A stretch of 64,000 nt of DNA from Sphingomonas chungangi (GCF_013778325.1 NZ_JACEIB010000027.1:310001-374000), one strand, 5' to 3'; counted from the first letter of the stretch, positions 38,092-47,441 are shown. Made by a program: numbers and translations. Notes: a model not told the origin generated them from the sequence alone.

Positions 38092-39089
38092 GCGCTCGTC
38101 TCCGTCCAGTGGGCCGCGCGATATTCGGGCGGCACGTTGCCCTCGAACCACGCCGCCACCGGCGCCAGCGCCGGGTGCTTCAGGTTGCGCTCCAGATAGG
38201 CCCACACGCGCGGCTGGAAAGGCAGGTAGTTGCGCTTGCCGTCGCGCTTCCACAGCCGCGTGAAAATGCCGAGGATCTTGGTGTTCCGCTGCGCGCCCAG
38301 GATCTCGTAGTCGGCGCGGAAGGCGTCCACGTCGGCGACGCGGGCTTCGGCGGAATAAGCCTCCAGCATCCCGGCCTCCAGAGCGGGCGACACGTCCCGC
38401 CGCGCATCCTGCAGCAGCGAGACGAGATCGTAGGCCGGATGACCCGCCAGTGCATCCTGGAAGTCGAGCAGGCCGAGCCGCCTCAGCCCGATGCGATCGA
38501 GCAGGATGATGTTGTCGACATGGTAGTCGCGCAGCACCAGCACCGGCGGCTTTGGATCGGCGACGCGGGGCAACACTGCATCCCACGCCCGTGCCCAGCT
38601 TTCGAGATCGACGTCGAGATCGACGGCGGGCACATACCATTCGGGGAAAAGCCCGATCTCGCGCCGCAGTACCGCCATATCGTAGGGGGCGAGCCTCGCC
38701 GGTACCGGCTGCTCCGCCAGACGCGCGAGCAACGTGATCGCGTCGCGATAGATCGGCGCCTCGTCCTCCGCCCCGGCGCGCAACAGCGGGCCGACCAGTC
38801 GATCGCCGAAATCCTCCAGCAGCAGCAGGCCGCCCGTGCGATCGACTGCGTGGCTGCGCGGCGCGGAGAGGCCCAGCCTGTCGAGATGCCCGGCGATGGC
38901 GAGGAATGGCCCCACATCCTCATGCTCGGGCGGCGCGTCCATCAGCACGGCCTGCCGCTCGCCATCGACGACGCGGAAGTAGCGGCGAAAGGACGCATCG
39001 CCGGCAAGCGGCAGGATCTCCGCCCCGCCCCACCCATTCGCGGCGAGGAAGGCGGGCGCGTGAGCGGGCGGAATCATCGGGGCGGCCAT
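38088..39089 (-). CDS. amgK: Anomeric MurNAc/GlcNAc kinase (AmgK-like phosphotransferase)
   Basis: A 333-residue aminoglycoside-phosphotransferase-fold kinase that would phosphorylate N-acetylmuramate or GlcNAc at C1. N-lobe features are AGDASFRRYFRV and QAVLMDAPPEHED. The catalytic loop is LVLRDYHVDNIILLD with the base Asp, and the metal-binding Asp is in LGLLDFQDALAGHPAYDL. The ATG at 39089 has GGGAGG four bases upstream; ATG 39077 overlaps the tsaE stop exactly and ATG 39101 is also possible. Position before murU and after tsaE is typical of Alphaproteobacteria. Confidence 0.85.
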   Translation of the reverse strand: MAAPMIPPAHAPAFLAANGWGGAEILPLAGDASFRRYFRVVDGERQAVLMDAPPEHEDVGPFLAIAGHLDRLGLSAPRSHAVDRTGGLLLLEDFGDRLVGPLLRAGAEDEAPIYRDAITLLARLAEQPVPARLAPYDMAVLRREIGLFPEWYVPAVDLDVDLESWARAWDAVLPRVADPKPPVLVLRDYHVDNIILLDRIGLRRLGLLDFQDALAGHPAYDLVSLLQDARRDVSPALEAGMLEAYSAEARVADVDAFRADYEILGAQRNTKILGIFTRLWKRDGKRNYLPFQPRVWAYLERNLKHPALAPVAAWFEGNVPPEYRAAHWTETSA

Positions 39090-39520
39090 CGCGCCTCCCA
39101 TGCCGCCGGGGCCGCCCAAGTCAAGCGCCGCCCGCCGGAGTGATCGGGCTCCAGCGTCAGACGGAGCGCCTGAGGCCACAGCGCCTCGCCCAGCCGCTCG
39201 GGCCATTCGACCAGCAGGGCGCCTTCCTCCAACATCTCGTCGAGGCCCAGTTCCTGCGTGTCATCCGGATCGTCGATGCGATAGAGATCCACGTGCGCGA
39301 CGGGCAGCGACACTTCCGGTGGCGTGTAAGGCTGGACGATCGCGAACGTCGGGCTCGGTGCTTCCTCGGCGAGTCCGAGTGCGGCCAGCGCGCCCCGCGC
39401 AAGGCTGGTCTTGCCGGCGCCAAGATCACCGAACAGCGCGACGACATCGCCCGGCTTCAGGAGGTTCCCGAGCTGACGTCCCACCTCCTCCGTCGCGGCG
39501 GCATCGGGCAGATGGATCAC
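39074..39520 (-). CDS. tsaE: tRNA t6A37 synthesis ATPase TsaE
   Basis: A 148-residue P-loop ATPase required with TsaB, TsaC and TsaD for threonylcarbamoyladenosine at position 37 of ANN-decoding tRNAs. Walker A is GDLGAGKTSLARG, PSPTFAIVQPY and VAHVDLYRIDD are the switch/strand motifs, and LLVEWPERLGEAL is the C-terminal family signature. The GTG at 39520 overlaps the divL stop by four bases (GTGA). The window contains no other tsa gene. Confidence 0.94.
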   Translation of the reverse strand: MIHLPDAAATEEVGRQLGNLLKPGDVVALFGDLGAGKTSLARGALAALGLAEEAPSPTFAIVQPYTPPEVSLPVAHVDLYRIDDPDDTQELGLDEMLEEGALLVEWPERLGEALWPQALRLTLEPDHSGGRRLTWAAPAAWEARWPPR

Positions 39521-41865
39521 GCCCGTATCCTCGGTAGGCGGATCGAGATGGTGGTCCCCTGGCCGATCTCGGTATCGAGCATCACCTCGCCGCCATGCGC
39601 CTCGATATAGTGGCGTGTCAGCGGCAGGCCGAGGCCGATCGAGCCTTCTCGCCGGTCGCCACGATCGCTGACGCGGTGGAAAGGATCGAACAGCTTGGCG
39701 CGGCTCTCGGGCGCGATGCCGTTGCCGTTGTCCGACACCACGACGGTCGCCTGCTCCACGTCGCCCGATGCGTGGAAGAAGATGCGCCCGCCTTCCGGCG
39801 TGTAATCGACGGCATTGCGCAACACGTTCTCGATCGCCTGCCGCAGACGCCGCACATCGCCCGTCACCACGCCGGCTGATGGCTCGATCGCGACGATCAT
39901 CTCGAGCTTGCGCTGCTCGGCCTGTGCCGCGAGATCGCCGGCCAAGCCCCTGCACAACGTCTCCAATTCGATCGGCACATGTTCGAGATCGAGATTGCCC
40001 GCCGCACTGCGGGTGAGATCCAGCACTTCGTCGATAAGTTGGCCCAGCCGTGCCGAGGCGCTGAGGATCGAGCGGACATATTCGTCGCCGCGCGTCGTCA
40101 GCGGACCGGCGAAGCCCGCCTGCAGCATTTCCGCGAAGCCGCCGATCGAGGTGAGCGGCGTGCGCAACTCGTAGCTCATCGTCGCCATGAAGGCGGACTT
40201 GACGCGATCGCCCTCCTCCAGCGCGGCCGCGCGATCCCGAAGGGCCTGCTCGGCGCGGCGACTGTCGGTGATGTCGAGCAACGTGAAGAGCGCATTGCCG
40301 TCCGGCAGCGGAACGGCGGCGAACTGGAAATGGCGGCCGTCCGCGAAGGCGATCCGCCCGGCCCGGCGCTGCCTCTCGGCGGTGGCGAGGCGCACCAGCT
40401 CGCGGATCAGCCCGGCGCGCGCCGGATTGGCGAGACGCGGCGCCACCATGTTCACCAGCGCATCGACGCGCGGGTGCCGGGCCAGTTCCTCCTCGCTCAA
40501 TTGCCAGACGTCCGAGAAGCGGTTGTTCCAGAGGTGGAGGCGGCCGTCCGCCGCGAACACGCCGACCGCCTCGTTCATGTTGTTGAACGTCGCGGTGCGG
40601 ACGCGCAGCAGCGTGTCGGCTTCGGAGCGCAGCCGCACCTGCTCGGTACGGTCCTCGAAGATCATCAGGATGCCGCCATCGGGCAGCGGCTGGGCGACGA
40701 CGCGCAGGTGCGTGCCGGAGGGCAGCTGCCACGCCTCCTCCTGTGCCTCCTCGGAGAGGAACCAGCGCCGCCGCTCAGCCTTCCAGCCAGGGAAGTCCCG
40801 GCTTTCGGGCAGGCGATCGGCCTCGCGCATCCGCTCCAGCACGCGATCGAATTCCGGCCGATCGGCGATCCATTCCGGCAGCATCGCGAATAGGCGCTGG
40901 AAGGCGGCGTTGGAGAAGGTCATGTGCCGGCTGGAATCGAACTGCGCGACGCCCGCCGAAAGCCGGTCAAGCATGTCGCGCTGCGCCTCGGCGAAGCGGA
41001 CGAGATCCTGCCGCGCCTGCTCGATCTCCTCGATGTCGATCGCATAGCCGGCGATGCCGCTAACGCCGAGCGGCACGTCGACCACGCGCAGCATGCGCCG
41101 CTCGCCGCCGATCGTGGCGGGCACCGTGCGCACCGACATCTCGCCCTCGTCGCGCGCCGCCGCCGCCGTGGCGAGTGGGCTGCCCGGCCCCTGCCCGTCG
41201 ATCAGCTCCAGCCCGCGCTCGATCACGTCGTGCGCGCTCTCGCCGTCCACGGCGCGCATGTAGGCCGAGTTGACGAGGCTGAGCCGCAGATCGGGGCTGC
41301 GGTGCCACATCGGGATCGGCGCCGCCTCGATCAGCCCGGCAAGCGCGTCGAGCGCGCCGGCCAGCCGATCGCGCTCGCCTTCCAGCCGCGCGATCTCCTC
41401 CTCGCTCTCGGTGGCGTCGAACAGCCAGAGCAACGCCGCGCCCTCGCCCAGCGCCGCCGCCGCCGGTCGCCCACGCACCAGCAGCACGCGCCGTGCATCG
41501 ATCGGCCTGAGCGCGCGCTGGAATTCGGCGCCGCCGCGCTGGACGGCGAGGATGTCCCGCGCCAGCGCTTCCGCATCGCCCGGCTCCAGTCGGGGCGACA
41601 GATCGGAAAGGTGGCGCGGCATGCGATCCAGCCCGAACCAGTCGGCCACCCGCTCGTGCGCGCGCAGCCGGCCGTCCGACGAGACGAGGACCGGCAGCGC
41701 AGGCGCGCCCGCGAGCATGTAGCGCAGGCGTCCCAGCTCGGCGACGCCGCTCCGCGCGGCATTGTGCCGCCGCCACCCGAGCGTGACCGCGACCACCGCT
41801 GCCGCCAGCCAGACGGCGAGGATCAGCCCGGCGAGCGTCGCATGCAGGGGATCGAGGACGATCAT
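39517..41865 (-). CDS. divL: DivL-like PAS-domain kinase with Tyr in place of the phospho-acceptor His
   Basis: A 782-residue protein: one N-terminal membrane helix (residues about 7-28), three or more PAS-like domains up to about residue 540, a DHp region and an HATPase domain. The H-box reads FMATMSYELRTPLTS, with Tyr at residue 565 where histidine kinases have His (codon TAC, read at 40171-40173). The ATP-binding motifs are intact (NVLRNAVDYTPEGG, VVSDNGNGI, IGLGLPLTRHYIEAHGG). This is the hallmark of Caulobacter DivL, which binds DivK and switches the CckA-CtrA cell-cycle relay. GGGAGG precedes the ATG at 41865. It heads the run to tsaE, amgK, murU, addB and addA. Confidence 0.88.
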   Translation of the reverse strand: MIVLDPLHATLAGLILAVWLAAAVVAVTLGWRRHNAARSGVAELGRLRYMLAGAPALPVLVSSDGRLRAHERVADWFGLDRMPRHLSDLSPRLEPGDAEALARDILAVQRGGAEFQRALRPIDARRVLLVRGRPAAAALGEGAALLWLFDATESEEEIARLEGERDRLAGALDALAGLIEAAPIPMWHRSPDLRLSLVNSAYMRAVDGESAHDVIERGLELIDGQGPGSPLATAAAARDEGEMSVRTVPATIGGERRMLRVVDVPLGVSGIAGYAIDIEEIEQARQDLVRFAEAQRDMLDRLSAGVAQFDSSRHMTFSNAAFQRLFAMLPEWIADRPEFDRVLERMREADRLPESRDFPGWKAERRRWFLSEEAQEEAWQLPSGTHLRVVAQPLPDGGILMIFEDRTEQVRLRSEADTLLRVRTATFNNMNEAVGVFAADGRLHLWNNRFSDVWQLSEEELARHPRVDALVNMVAPRLANPARAGLIRELVRLATAERQRRAGRIAFADGRHFQFAAVPLPDGNALFTLLDITDSRRAEQALRDRAAALEEGDRVKSAFMATMSYELRTPLTSIGGFAEMLQAGFAGPLTTRGDEYVRSILSASARLGQLIDEVLDLTRSAAGNLDLEHVPIELETLCRGLAGDLAAQAEQRKLEMIVAIEPSAGVVTGDVRRLRQAIENVLRNAVDYTPEGGRIFFHASGDVEQATVVVSDNGNGIAPESRAKLFDPFHRVSDRGDRREGSIGLGLPLTRHYIEAHGGEVMLDTEIGQGTTISIRLPRIRA

Positions 41866-41966
41866 CCGCCCTCCCGTCGACCGGCCAGCATCCCTACGCG
41901 CGCACTCCCCATGCGCCATTCTCTAGGGCGAGAGCGCGCGGGACGAAAGCACCCGGATACGAAAAA

Positions 41967-41989
41967 GGCCGCCGGATGCTCCGGCGGCC
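41967..41989 (-). terminator. Intrinsic terminator of the TonB-dependent receptor gene
   Basis: Read leftward, GGCCGCCGGA / TCCGGCGGCC form a 10-bp stem with a three-base loop, followed at once by TTTTT. It lies about 20 bases past the receptor stop and upstream of the divL start. This is a textbook rho-independent terminator separating the receptor from the divL operon. Confidence 0.88.
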
Positions 41990-42009
41990 TCGTTTCGAAG
42001 AGTGGATGA

Positions 42010-45000
42010 TCAGAAGGCCGCGGAGACCGAGACCTTGAAGTAGCGGCCGAGGATCCCCTTGAAGTAGGTGATCGTACCACCACCGGCCGGAGCCGGGAAC
42101 GGCGGCGCCTTGTCGAACACGTTGTCGACGATGAACTGCAGCTTGTAGTGATCGGAAATAGAATAGCCGACCGTGGCGTTGAACAGATACCAGTGCTTGT
42201 TGCCCGGATACTGGTAGGTGTCCGCAGCCGCATCGGCGTCGATCTTGCTCGGGCCGAAATACTGGGTCTGCCACAGGAAGCTGAAGCCTTTGTTGGCATA
42301 GCCCAGATTCGCCGTGAACGAGTTTTTCGGGTTACCGATCTCACCGTCCGAATGGTTGACGTCACCAGTGCCAACCTTGGTGTACTGGTTAATCACGTGA
42401 TAGAAATTGAACGAGAAATTGATGTTGCCAGCGTTGGCGCCAAGCCCGAAGCGGCTGAGATCAGCGTTGTATGCGATTTCCGCCTGTACCGCCTTCAGCT
42501 TGGCTATGGCCGCATTGTAATAGCCTTCCTTGATAAACGTGATCTGGCCGTTCGAGTCACGCGGAGCCAGAGCGCAGAAGGAGTTCGGATAGTCCGCCGC
42601 ATCATAGCATGCGTCGAGAATGTCGTCGCCCGACAGGGACACGATCTCGTTCTTGATCGAGATATTGATATAGTCGGCCGAAACGGTAAGGCCCGGGATA
42701 AAGCGCGGTTGTACGACAGTGCCGAATGTATAGCTGTCGGCAGTCTCGTTCTTCAGGTTAGGGTTGCCGGAGACACTGCCGGGGATCGTGAATTTGGAAT
42801 AATTGGAGCTGAAATTTTCAGGGACACCCGCAGCGGCGCAGTTGGCCGCACGGCGCGCTGGATCGGGGCCGCCGTCGATATAACGAGCGTCGCACGGGTC
42901 GTCACCGCTCTGAAAAATCTGTGAGGTCGGATTGAATACCTCTGTAATTGCGGGAGAACGGATCGAGCGCGTGTAGTTACCGCGGAACGTCACATCCTTG
43001 ATCGGCGCGATCTCGCCGCCCAAGGTGTAAGTCCACGCACCACCCGACAACGAGTTTTTCACATAGCGCGCCGCACCTTCGAGCTGCAGGCGATTCAGGA
43101 AGCTCAGGTTCATCTGTGGCGAGACCACGGGGATCTGCAACTCAGCGAAGCCCTCATCAGTATGAAACTTGCCCGCGATCGGATCGATCGGGATCGAGTT
43201 GCCAAAACCTTCGCGGGAGCCGTCCGGCAAGGTTTCGCCATAATAGAAGGCGCCCGGATCAAAATTTGTCGACTCGTAGCGATGCTCATAACCGATCGAC
43301 ATCCGGACATCGCCGCCCGGCAACGTCACCAGCGACCCTTGCGCGTTGATGTTCCCTACGAACTGTTTGTCGAGCGAGGTCGAGTGGGCGATCGCCGTGA
43401 TGTAGTCGATTGCAGCACGCTGCATCGCCGTATTGCTTTGGCCGAACGGATCGAGCGCAGCGCAGGTCGAGCTCAATGTCGCGATCGGCGCGCTGGTATA
43501 TCCAGGCGCGCAGATGATGTTTCCGCTCGCATCACGTGTGGAATTGAGAGCATTGATCAGATTCTGGTAAACCAGATTGGGCGCTGCGCTGCGCGCTTTG
43601 GAATGGCCGTAGTTCAGCGACGCCTCGTAATGCCACGACTTTCCGCCGATGTTGAAGTCGCCATCGACACCACCCACGAACCTGAAAAGTTCAACCGTGG
43701 TCGAAGCACGGCCGGTTTGCCAATCGGTGTTCGCGCGACCAAGAGCGAACGTGCCTGGCGGGGTCGGAACGATATCCGGATTTCCATCACCGTTGAGATC
43801 GATCCCGCCCGCCGGGAACGTGGCGAGATTGGCCTCAATGGTCGCCCGATCGGCAGGATTGAGGAAGGGATTGTCCAGACTGATCAACAGATTACCGTTG
43901 ACCGTGCCCGCCGTCGGGTCAAAAAGGTACGTGCTGTAGTAAGGCTGATCGACAAGATTGGTCGCTTTGCTGTGCGAATACCAAGCTTCGCCAAAGAAAC
44001 GCAGTCCATCCGAGACTTTGTAACTGCCTTGCGCAACACCGAGATAGCGTTCCGACTTGACCTGAAGATTGCCGAAATCGGCGATATTGAAGCCATTGCC
44101 GCCGGCGCTGCTGATTCCATCGCCGGTTGGAGTTCCGGTATTGAGCGGCGCCAGCCGGCCCTGGCTGTTGAAGGCTAGCGGATTCCCGTTGGAGTCGAAA
44201 ATACCGAGCGCCGTGGGATCATAGAAATCGGCTTGGAAGGGCACACCGTTAGATGTGAAGGGGAGATAGTGCTGCCCGCCTTGGTAGAGGACATTGCCGT
44301 AAGGCGAAGAGGGGTCGTTCGGCGCATCAAAAAAAGGCGCCCGCGACGAGGTCAGATATCGATCCGAGGTCCGCAGGCCGTCGCTCTTGTTCCACTCGCC
44401 GGACACGACGAAATTGCCGCGATCGTCGTCGAAATTCTTGCCGAAGATCGCGCTGATGCGGTGATCGCCGGCATCCTTGCGCTGCGAGATGCCGTTGGTC
44501 GCCTCGATGCCGAAGCCGTTGTAATTGTGCTTCAGGATGATGTTGACGGTGCCGGCGATAGCGTCCGAGCCGTAGATCGGCGCGCCGCCCGTCGCGATCG
44601 TCTCGACGCGATCGACCAACACCTCGGGGATGTTGTTGAGATCGACCTGGCTGCCCGCATCGACCGGACCGAAGATCGAGGCGGTGTTGGAAGACACGAA
44701 GCGGCGGCCGTTGACCAGCGTCAGCGTGCGCTGCGAGCCGAGGCCCAGGAAGTCGACGAAGCTCTGGCCGGCGCCGAAACCGGACTGCGCGCCGACCGAG
44801 CTGTTGCCCGGCACGCCGAACTGCGGAAGCTCGTTCAGCGCATCCAACAGGTTGGTGTAGCCGCGCTTCTCGATCTCGGCCGCGCCGATCACGGCGGCGG
44901 GCTGCATGCCGGTGAAGCCGGCCCGCGCCAGGCGGGTGCCGGTGACGACGATTTCGTTGCCGCTGGGGGCGCCGCTGTCGACCGTGGCCGCCTGAGGCGC

Positions 45001-45159
45001 GCAATCCGTCGACGCCTGCGCGCTCTGCTCGCCCGACTGATCCTTGACGGGAGGCTTGCAGGCCTCTGCCGTGGGCGACTTCTGCGCTTGCGCATAAGCT
45101 GGCTGCATGAACGCGACGAGCGCGGAGCCTCCTGCTAGCAGAAGGGTACGATTGCGCAT
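42010..45159 (-). CDS. TonB-dependent outer-membrane receptor
   Basis: A 1049-residue receptor. The signal peptide is MRNRTLLLAGGSALVAFMQPAYA. After a Cys-containing N-terminal stretch, the plug domain starts at NEIVVTGTRLARAGFTGMQP (about residue 68) and includes YTNLLDALNELPQFG. The large barrel ends in KVSVSAAF with the terminal Phe needed for outer-membrane insertion. The barrel is of the sphingomonad type with Asn/Gly-rich loops. The ligand is not evident: no transporter, hydrolase or sigma/anti-sigma pair is adjacent. GGGAG precedes the ATG at 45159. Twin 18-bp repeats lie upstream and a strong terminator downstream, so it is probably monocistronic. Confidence 0.93.
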   Translation of the reverse strand: MRNRTLLLAGGSALVAFMQPAYAQAQKSPTAEACKPPVKDQSGEQSAQASTDCAPQAATVDSGAPSGNEIVVTGTRLARAGFTGMQPAAVIGAAEIEKRGYTNLLDALNELPQFGVPGNSSVGAQSGFGAGQSFVDFLGLGSQRTLTLVNGRRFVSSNTASIFGPVDAGSQVDLNNIPEVLVDRVETIATGGAPIYGSDAIAGTVNIILKHNYNGFGIEATNGISQRKDAGDHRISAIFGKNFDDDRGNFVVSGEWNKSDGLRTSDRYLTSSRAPFFDAPNDPSSPYGNVLYQGGQHYLPFTSNGVPFQADFYDPTALGIFDSNGNPLAFNSQGRLAPLNTGTPTGDGISSAGGNGFNIADFGNLQVKSERYLGVAQGSYKVSDGLRFFGEAWYSHSKATNLVDQPYYSTYLFDPTAGTVNGNLLISLDNPFLNPADRATIEANLATFPAGGIDLNGDGNPDIVPTPPGTFALGRANTDWQTGRASTTVELFRFVGGVDGDFNIGGKSWHYEASLNYGHSKARSAAPNLVYQNLINALNSTRDASGNIICAPGYTSAPIATLSSTCAALDPFGQSNTAMQRAAIDYITAIAHSTSLDKQFVGNINAQGSLVTLPGGDVRMSIGYEHRYESTNFDPGAFYYGETLPDGSREGFGNSIPIDPIAGKFHTDEGFAELQIPVVSPQMNLSFLNRLQLEGAARYVKNSLSGGAWTYTLGGEIAPIKDVTFRGNYTRSIRSPAITEVFNPTSQIFQSGDDPCDARYIDGGPDPARRAANCAAAGVPENFSSNYSKFTIPGSVSGNPNLKNETADSYTFGTVVQPRFIPGLTVSADYINISIKNEIVSLSGDDILDACYDAADYPNSFCALAPRDSNGQITFIKEGYYNAAIAKLKAVQAEIAYNADLSRFGLGANAGNINFSFNFYHVINQYTKVGTGDVNHSDGEIGNPKNSFTANLGYANKGFSFLWQTQYFGPSKIDADAAADTYQYPGNKHWYLFNATVGYSISDHYKLQFIVDNVFDKAPPFPAPAGGGTITYFKGILGRYFKVSVSAAF

Positions 45160-45276
45160 GATGAACTCCCTGTTTTCCGCCCTTGCCCCTGGGCGACATG
45201 AAAGTTTCATCATGTCGCCGCTTCGGCAAGCCTCCGTTCAGGAAACTGCCTAGGCGGCGAGATTTTAACAGCTGGT

Positions 45277-45329
45277 TGATGCTGGATTGCAACAATCTCG
45301 CTCAGTGTGGCTGATGCTGGATTGCAACA
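45277..45329. repeat. Twin 18-bp direct repeats upstream of the TonB receptor
   Basis: TGATGCTGGATTGCAACA occurs exactly at 45277-45294 and again at 45312-45329, with start points 35 bases apart. Both are between the ahcY stop and the receptor start, about 120-170 bases upstream of the receptor gene. In receptor orientation each reads TGTTGCAATCCAGCATCA. It could be an operator pair or a duplicated promoter segment. Confidence 0.7.
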
Positions 45330-45347
45330 GCCACCCGCAGGGAGCGA

Positions 45348-46760
45348 TCAGTAGCGATAGTGATCCGGCTTGAACGGCCCTTCCGGCGTGACGCCGATAT
45401 AGGCCGCCTGCTTGCTCGTCAGCTTGGAAAGCTTCACGCCCAGCTTGTCGAGATGGAGGCGCGCGACCTTCTCGTCGAGGTGCTTCGGCAGCACGTAGAC
45501 CTTGTTCTCGTACTTCTCCGCGCCGGTGAAAAGCTCGATCTGCGCCAGCGTCTGGTTGGTGAAGCTGGAGGACATCACGAAACTCGGATGGCCGGTCGCG
45601 CAGCCCAGGTTCACCAGGCGGCCCTTGGCGAGCAGGATGATCTTCTTGCCGTCGGCGAACTCGATCTCGTCGACCTGCGGCTTGATCTCGGTCCACTTCA
45701 TGTTGCTGAGGCCCGCGACCTGGATCTCGCTGTCGAAGTGGCCGATATTGCACACGATGGCCATGTTCTTCATCGCGCGCATGTGATCGACGGTGATGAT
45801 GTCCTCGTTGCCGGTCGCCGTCACGAAGATGTCGGCGCGGCTCGCGGCCTCCTCCATCGTCACGACCTCATAGCCCTCCATCGCCGCCTGCAGCGCGCAG
45901 ATCGGATCGATCTCGGTGACGATCACGCGCGCGCCGCCGTTACGCAGCGACGCGGCGGACCCCTTGCCGACGTCGCCGAAGCCCGCAACGCAGGCGACCT
46001 TGCCGGCCAGCATCACGTCGGTGGCGCGGCGGATCGCGTCGACCAGCGACTCCTTGCAGCCGTAGAGATTGTCGAACTTCGATTTGGTGACGCTGTCGTT
46101 CACGTTGATCGCCGGGAAGGGCAGCTTGCCCTTCTTGGCGAGCTCGTAGAGGCGATGCACACCGGTGGTGGTTTCCTCCGATACGCCCTTGATCGCCTGG
46201 ACGGTGCGGGTCAGATAGCCCGGACGCTCGGCGAGGAAGCGCTTGAGCGTCGCGACGAAGATCTCCTCTTCCTCGTTGCCCGGCGCGAAAAGCTCTTCCC
46301 CGGCCTCGACACGCGCGCCCCACAGCGCGAACATCGTCGCGTCACCGCCGTCGTCGAGGATCATATTGCAGGTCTGATCCTGACCCCAGTCGAAGATGCG
46401 GACGACGTAGTCCCAATATTCCTCCAGCGTCTCGCCCTTGACGGCGAAGACGGGGATGCCCGAGGCGGCGATGGCGGCGGCGGCATGATCCTGGGTGGAG
46501 TAGATGTTGCAGGTCGCCCAGCGCAGCTCGGCGCCGAGCGCGGCCAGCGTCTCGATCAGCACGGCGGTCTGGATCGTCATGTGCAGCGAGCCGGTGATGC
46601 GGGCGCCTTTCAGCGGCTGCGAGGCGCCGAATTCCTCGCGCAGCGCCATCAGGCCGGGCATTTCCGTCTCGGCGATCTCGATCTCCTTGCGGCCGAAGGC
46701 GGCGAGCGAGATGTCGCGGATGACGAAGTCGTTGGCGGGCAGAACGGAGGCAGTGGCCAC
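45348..46760 (-). CDS. ahcY: Adenosylhomocysteinase (SAH hydrolase)
   Basis: A 470-residue NAD-dependent enzyme that splits S-adenosylhomocysteine into adenosine and homocysteine, relieving product inhibition of methyltransferases. Landmarks are [33 protein letters not shown] with the catalytic His/Asp, [17 protein letters not shown] with the active-site Lys, the NAD motif [12 protein letters not shown] and the C-terminal KPDHYRY. The bacterial insert of about 40 residues ([16 protein letters not shown] region) is present. The GTG at 46760 is preceded by GGGAG; the ATG at 46820 gives an unsupported extension. A 20-bp palindrome lies about 87 bases upstream. Confidence 0.96.
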   Translation of the reverse strand: MATASVLPANDFVIRDISLAAFGRKEIEIAETEMPGLMALREEFGASQPLKGARITGSLHMTIQTAVLIETLAALGAELRWATCNIYSTQDHAAAAIAASGIPVFAVKGETLEEYWDYVVRIFDWGQDQTCNMILDDGGDATMFALWGARVEAGEELFAPGNEEEEIFVATLKRFLAERPGYLTRTVQAIKGVSEETTTGVHRLYELAKKGKLPFPAINVNDSVTKSKFDNLYGCKESLVDAIRRATDVMLAGKVACVAGFGDVGKGSAASLRNGGARVIVTEIDPICALQAAMEGYEVVTMEEAASRADIFVTATGNEDIITVDHMRAMKNMAIVCNIGHFDSEIQVAGLSNMKWTEIKPQVDEIEFADGKKIILLAKGRLVNLGCATGHPSFVMSSSFTNQTLAQIELFTGAEKYENKVYVLPKHLDEKVARLHLDKLGVKLSKLTSKQAAYIGVTPEGPFKPDHYRY

Positions 46761-46846
46761 GGAAAGGCTCCCGGAGTCTCGGGCCGGCCCAGCGACATGC
46801 GGCCGGCAATGGACCGTCACCTAATGGCGGGGGGCAGTGAATGCAA

Positions 46847-46866
46847 ATATAAAGATGTCTTTATAT
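46847..46866. promoter_or_regulatory. 20-bp palindrome upstream of ahcY (candidate operator)
   Basis: ATATAAAGA and TCTTTATAT are perfect 9-base arms around a TG centre, strikingly AT-rich in a GC-rich context. The site is between the yqgE stop and the ahcY start. It has the form of an ArsR-family dimer site; ArsR-type regulators of the SAM cycle (SahR/SamR) are known in Proteobacteria. No such regulator is encoded in this window, so the assignment is inference. Confidence 0.6.
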
Positions 46867-46880
46867 CCGTCTTGAAACCG

Positions 46881-47441
46881 TCATGCGTGGCCGCTGCTGG
46901 CCGAGAGCAGGCGCACGTCGATCCCGCCGGATGCGAAGGCGGCCGTCCAGCGATGGCCGACCTCGCGCTCGAATAGCAGGGCATCGTTTCCGGGCACGCC
47001 GAACCAGCCGTTGGAGAGCAACTCGTCGTCGAGCTGCCCCGCCCCCCAGCCGGCATAGCCCAGCGCCGCCAGCCATTTGCGCGGGCCCCGCCCTTCCCCG
47101 ATCGCGCGCAAAACGTCGAGCGTCGATGTCAGCCGCCAGAGGCCGGCGACATCGATGCTGCCTTCGCCCTCCCAATCCTCCGAATGGACGACGAAACCGC
47201 GATTCTGCTCGACCGGCCCGCCCATGAAGAGCGGCGCGTCGGGCGCGACGCCGGGATCGAGATCGAGTTGCCGCATCAACGTGTGCAGCGTGATCCCCGC
47301 GACATGGTGGCCGATGCCGATGCCGAGCGCGCCCTGCTCGTCATGGTTGCACATCGCGATCACGGCGCGTTCGAAGCGCGGATCGGTCATGCCGGGCATG
47401 GCGAGCAACAGCTGGCCGGTGAGAAAGCGAGGGCCGTCCAT
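46881..47441 (-). CDS. YqgE/AlgH family protein
   Basis: A 186-residue member of the UPF0301 (YqgE/AlgH) family. Signatures are FLTGQLLLAMPGMTDPRFERAVIAMCNHDEQGALGI at the N-terminus, LFMGGPVEQNRGFVVHS in the middle and ALGYAGWGAGQLDDELLSNGWF near the C-terminus. The fold is a single alpha/beta domain; the biochemical role is unresolved. The ATG at 47441 begins MDGPRFLTGQ, the usual N-terminus; the upstream ATG at 47510 adds residues without similarity. It lies upstream of ahcY on the same strand. Confidence 0.92.
   Translation of the reverse strand: MDGPRFLTGQLLLAMPGMTDPRFERAVIAMCNHDEQGALGIGIGHHVAGITLHTLMRQLDLDPGVAPDAPLFMGGPVEQNRGFVVHSEDWEGEGSIDVAGLWRLTSTLDVLRAIGEGRGPRKWLAALGYAGWGAGQLDDELLSNGWFGVPGNDALLFEREVGHRWTAAFASGGIDVRLLSASSGHA

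Noticed and set aside
39074-40732. A 552-residue leftward ORF appearing to fuse a long N-terminus to TsaE
   Set aside because: The upstream part is an out-of-frame reading of divL. TsaE has its own GTG overlapping the divL stop, so there is no fusion.
46761-46846. Possible SAH or SAM riboswitch before ahcY
   Set aside because: There is a GC hairpin (GCCGGCC/GGCCGGC), but I could not find the conserved core of the SAH or SAM-II riboswitches. The palindrome upstream is a better regulatory candidate.
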